Source: an uncultured bacterium (GTDB taxonomy: Bacteria > Actinomycetota > Coriobacteriia > Coriobacteriales > Coriobacteriaceae). From it: 5,462 bases of DNA. A program made the translations under genes and the position numbers. Numbering within the stretch: the first letter of the stretch is position 1; every line of letters starts with the position of its first letter. A model generated the notes under the pieces. It searched no databases. It saw nothing but the letters and a program-made list of their open reading frames with translations, and was not told the origin of the DNA. Location of the stretch: contig CAJMPM010000118.1 of the NCBI GenBank assembly GCA_905215225.1, forward strand, positions 1 to 5,462. The letters are read 5' to 3'. Below are positions 4,765-5,462 of the stretch, piece after piece.

Positions 4765-5364
4765 ATGGGTTCTGATCTCAATAACTTATCGGTTGTAGAT
4801 AAGGCAGAGGCCCTTTTTGGATACTTGGAAGAGTTCTCTAAGATTAGGATGAAGATCGTTCGCAACATAGGCGAATACGCTTCGGACTGCATTGATTTGG
4901 AGAGCTTGCCAACAGATAACGGATGGATCGAGGTACGATTTCGCGATTCCGCTAATAACGACGGTCCGGTTTTGAGTGTCGCTAAACCGGAGTTCAAAAC
5001 GTGCCCGCAGCCTCCGGATGAGATCGCGCCGTGGATTGCAAGCGGATGGGAAAGCTATAAGAACCAGATAGGGTTCAAGTTCCCACCCGAGGAGCTTGCG
5101 GAGGCAAATGAAGAAGCGCCTCAAGACCTATTTATGTCCGATCCCGCTAGAGCTCAACTGTTTGAGGAATGGGGCGGCGAGCGAGACAAATGGGTTACAT
5201 ACCAAACTAAGGCGACAGAAGCCTCTGGGGTGTATGAACGCCTGTTTAAAATGAAAGAAAAGCTCAAGAGCGACCCCGATAAACTTGAGGTCGTTGCCGC
5301 ATCGATGAACGTTCGACTTTCCGAAGACAAGAGGGTTGATCACCCGGTCTTGCTTTACCAGTAG
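4765..5364 (+). CDS. 199-aa protein resembling the N-terminus of large superfamily I helicases; probably truncated
   Basis: The protein lacks a Walker motif and matches, from memory of the family, only the N-terminal region of the ~1,000+ aa AAA/SF1 helicase-like proteins found in defence islands. Visible parts are FGYLEEFSKIRMKIVRNIGEY (18-38), WIEVRFRD (54-61), the PQPPDEIAPWI segment (81-91), DLFMSDPARAQLFEEW (121-136), VYERLFKMKEKL (156-167), LEVVAAS (174-180) and a closing HPVLL (193-197). In full-length relatives HPVLL is followed by a beta-rich stretch and then the helicase core. Here TAG follows two codons later and TAA two codons after that, and no frame continues recognisably to 5462. 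ATG 4765 is the first start after an in-frame TGA (4744); its ribosome binding site (GGATGGTG) is weak. It is either a truncated pseudogene or a short stand-alone derivative. Codon use is less GC-rich than in the permease, suggesting transfer. Confidence 0.6.
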   Translation: MGSDLNNLSVVDKAEALFGYLEEFSKIRMKIVRNIGEYASDCIDLESLPTDNGWIEVRFRDSANNDGPVLSVAKPEFKTCPQPPDEIAPWIASGWESYKNQIGFKFPPEELAEANEEAPQDLFMSDPARAQLFEEWGGERDKWVTYQTKATEASGVYERLFKMKEKLKSDPDKLEVVAASMNVRLSEDKRVDHPVLLYQ

Positions 5365-5462
5365 CAGTAAAGGACGGCCGAGCCGGAAATCAGACCGCAC
5401 CTGTATCCGTCCGGACTAAAGCTTTCCATCACATACAGGAATGAGTTCAAGAACTTTTCCGA

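Noticed and set aside
5355..5462. Minus-strand open frame of 35 codons running in from the right edge (reads FLNSFLYVMESFSPDGYRCG)
   Set aside because: Could be the end of a convergent gene, but too short, with no recognisable motif and no downstream terminator.
1..5462. CRISPR array, tRNA or rRNA genes, insertion-sequence ends
   Set aside because: No regularly spaced repeats, no cloverleaf with a T-arm motif, no rRNA-like sequence and no transposase or terminal inverted repeats with target duplications were seen.

Overview
The window looks like a chromosomal segment of a high-GC gut actinobacterium of the Coriobacteriia, probably Collinsella or a close relative. This is inferred from GC-rich codon use in the permease and exonuclease, frequent GTG starts, and a DUF234-type ATPase next to remains of similar genes. 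No marker gene fixes the taxon.

Layout, left to right. (1) Positions 3-1031: the C-terminal three quarters of an NCS2-family nucleobase (xanthine/uracil-type) permease, closed by a strong double hairpin. (2) 1128-1206: an AT-rich promoter island with a perfect 25-bp inverted repeat that carries a 14-bp palindrome twice. (3) 1207-2598: an intact AAA-type ATPase with a winged helix and a C-terminal PD-(D/E)XK-like DUF234 domain. (4) 2599-3210: debris, including a 23-bp tandem duplication and the decayed C-terminus of a second ATPase of the DUF4143 family. (5) 3237-3577: a compact locus that I read as a candidate type I toxin-antitoxin system. (6) 3592-3687: a DNA-level relic of the end of another DUF234 ATPase. 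(7) 3732-4466: an intact DEDDh-family 3'-5' exonuclease. (8) 4467-4764: non-coding DNA with nested inverted repeats. (9) 4765-5364: a 199-aa protein resembling the N-terminus of very large superfamily I helicases, stopping where the homologous region should continue.

The most interesting part is 3237-3577. On the minus strand a 41-aa peptide (short N-terminus, Leu-rich membrane helix, strongly basic tail) has a near-perfect Shine-Dalgarno sequence. That sequence is buried in a hairpin ending at the start codon. Upstream lie an extended -10 promoter and, over the -35 region, a near-consensus Gram-positive LexA (SOS) box. On the plus strand a separate promoter would drive a structured RNA of about 85 nt that converges on the peptide gene and ends at a terminator overlapping its 3' end. 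This is the architecture of TxpA/RatA and Fst-type systems, combined with the LexA control known for tisB/istR-type toxins. It is an inference from sequence signals.

The remaining genes look like an accessory island: one intact and two broken ATPase-nuclease genes, an exonuclease and a helicase fragment, beside one ordinary core gene (the permease). Only the TA candidate and the ATPase with its palindromic promoter show clear internal regulatory logic.
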